Source of the DNA: Phascolarctos cinereus
Lineage: Eukaryota > Chordata > Mammalia > Diprotodontia > Phascolarctidae
Reading direction: 5' to 3'
Assembly (NCBI RefSeq): GCF_002099425.1
Contig: NW_018344194.1
Coordinates: 1,984,001-2,048,000 of the forward strand
Length of the DNA stretch: 64,000 nt
Shown piece by piece: positions 63,154-64,000 of the stretch (its first letter is position 1; each line of letters opens with the position of its first letter). The position numbers and the translations under genes were made by a program. A model generated the notes under the pieces. The model ran no database searches, was not told the DNA's origin, and worked only from the letters and a program-made list of their open reading frames with translations.

Positions 63154-64000
63154 CTAAAATAAATATGAAAACGAACACTGTGATAAGGAAAGAACCTGGG
63201 CGGCATCAATTCTCTCACCAAAAGAGGAGCTGGGCCAGAGCACAAGGCCTGTGGGACAACACACAAGTTCTAGGTATCGTCAGCCACTAGTCTGGGCTGC
63301 GCCCTTGAGGGCTCCTCACCTTGCCCACACAGAGCACACATCCCGAGGGCATAGACTAAGTGCATCCCACTGGGCCAGGCACTGTTCAAGACCCAACTAG
63401 GGATGAGCAGCTAATGGTCTAGGTGGGCACAAAAGAGCTGAAACACGGGAAAGAGCAACAGGTCCCCTGAGAGGGTGTGTCGGCCGGGTTATGGTCAGGA
63501 TGCTCCCTACCCCCTGCTCATGAGGAAGAAAAGCTTGTGAGAAAAGGTGAGCGGGAGCTCAGAAAGGGAGAACGCAGCCTCAGATTGCAGCTGCCCAGTC
63601 AGAGAACTCTCTCTTTCACAGACATCAGCTCTGACCTAGAATTAATAAGTAAATGACACAGACCTCATTCTACAGGGTCTGAATTCTGCCAGGCTGAGCT
63701 GGGCTTCACCATCAATTACAACTGAAAAGCTTATTTTTAGAAAAGTTTTAAAATCAGGAATTTTAAGTTGTTTTTCTTTTTTAAAGAAAATGTTTAAAAA
63801 ATTTTAAAGACACCAAAGCTCTTGGACTAAGAAACTGGATAAGAGAATGAGAGAAAGCAAATGATGCCTCCACCTGTGTATAAGGTCCTACGTGTTGTGC
63901 TGGGCCTACACTCAAGGGCCCTCCATGCCCTACCCTCCCTAGGTCTCCTTGTTGTGTGGGAAAGCCGGGGGCTGGGGTGGGGGTAGGGGCCCCCGCAGGG
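63154..64000 (-). other. PCNT: PCNT intron upstream of w1 (partial)
   Basis: At least 847 bases of intron reach the window edge. There is an AT-rich patch at 63,720-63,820, and I saw no exon or repeat with confidence. Confidence 0.75.

Noticed and set aside
1-64000. Endogenous retrovirus, Polinton-like element, CRISPR array, tRNA or rRNA gene
   Set aside because: I looked for LTR-type ends, gag/pol-like motifs, regularly spaced identical repeats and cloverleaf A/B boxes outside SINEs, and recognised none. A repeat-library search could still find short old LTR fragments.

Overview
The window looks like nuclear DNA from a marsupial, probably an Australian-lineage species. It carries several fairly young tRNA-headed CORE-SINE copies that begin GGGGCAGCTAGGTGGC and have poly-A tails and target-site duplications. 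Older MIR and L2 relics, L1 3' ends of the type common in marsupials, and ORF1-only 'half-L1' elements are also present. Gene structure is vertebrate: short exons, long introns and one CpG-island promoter. Species and repeat-family names come from memory of consensus sequences, not from a search.

Both genes lie on the minus strand, so the window reads from right to left. Positions 63,153 to 25,852 hold the 3' part of PCNT (pericentrin), the large coiled-coil scaffold of the pericentriolar material. I resolve 19 coding exons (named w1 to w19 here) that join in frame into 1,419 codons plus a stop. They cover the conserved block around the separase cleavage site, the C-terminal coiled coils, the PACT centrosome-targeting / calmodulin-binding domain and the extreme C terminus. 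The 5' part of the gene lies beyond the right edge. The 3' UTR ends near 25,545 at an AATAAA signal.

Positions 25,540 to 17,300 are a roughly 8 kb intergenic spacer with MIR/L2 relics and an approximately 850 bp degenerate TG-rich minisatellite. A CpG-island promoter follows (about 17,300 to 16,420). It contains a CCAAT box and a ZNF143/THAP11-type element, and then the first coding exon of DIP2A (16,784 to 16,667). The rest of the window (16,666 to 1) is the 5' part of DIP2A intron 1. PCNT followed by DIP2A on the same strand matches the human 21q22.3 order, which supports both gene calls.

Repeats concentrate in the 11.7 kb PCNT intron between w12 and w13 (32,520-44,182). It contains two ORF1-bearing L1/HAL1-type elements, two L1 3' relics, a CR1/L3 fragment, a mariner MITE and microsatellites. 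The recognisable L1 pieces all lie opposite to PCNT transcription. I saw no bacterial-type operon, CRISPR array, tRNA or rRNA, and recognised no endogenous retrovirus. The observations most worth checking are the conserved separase site in exon w2, a GYNNGY tandem splice donor at w3, a glycine run new to the DIP2A N terminus, the ORF1-only L1 elements and two roughly 50 bp perfectly alternating purine-pyrimidine (Z-DNA-prone) tracts.
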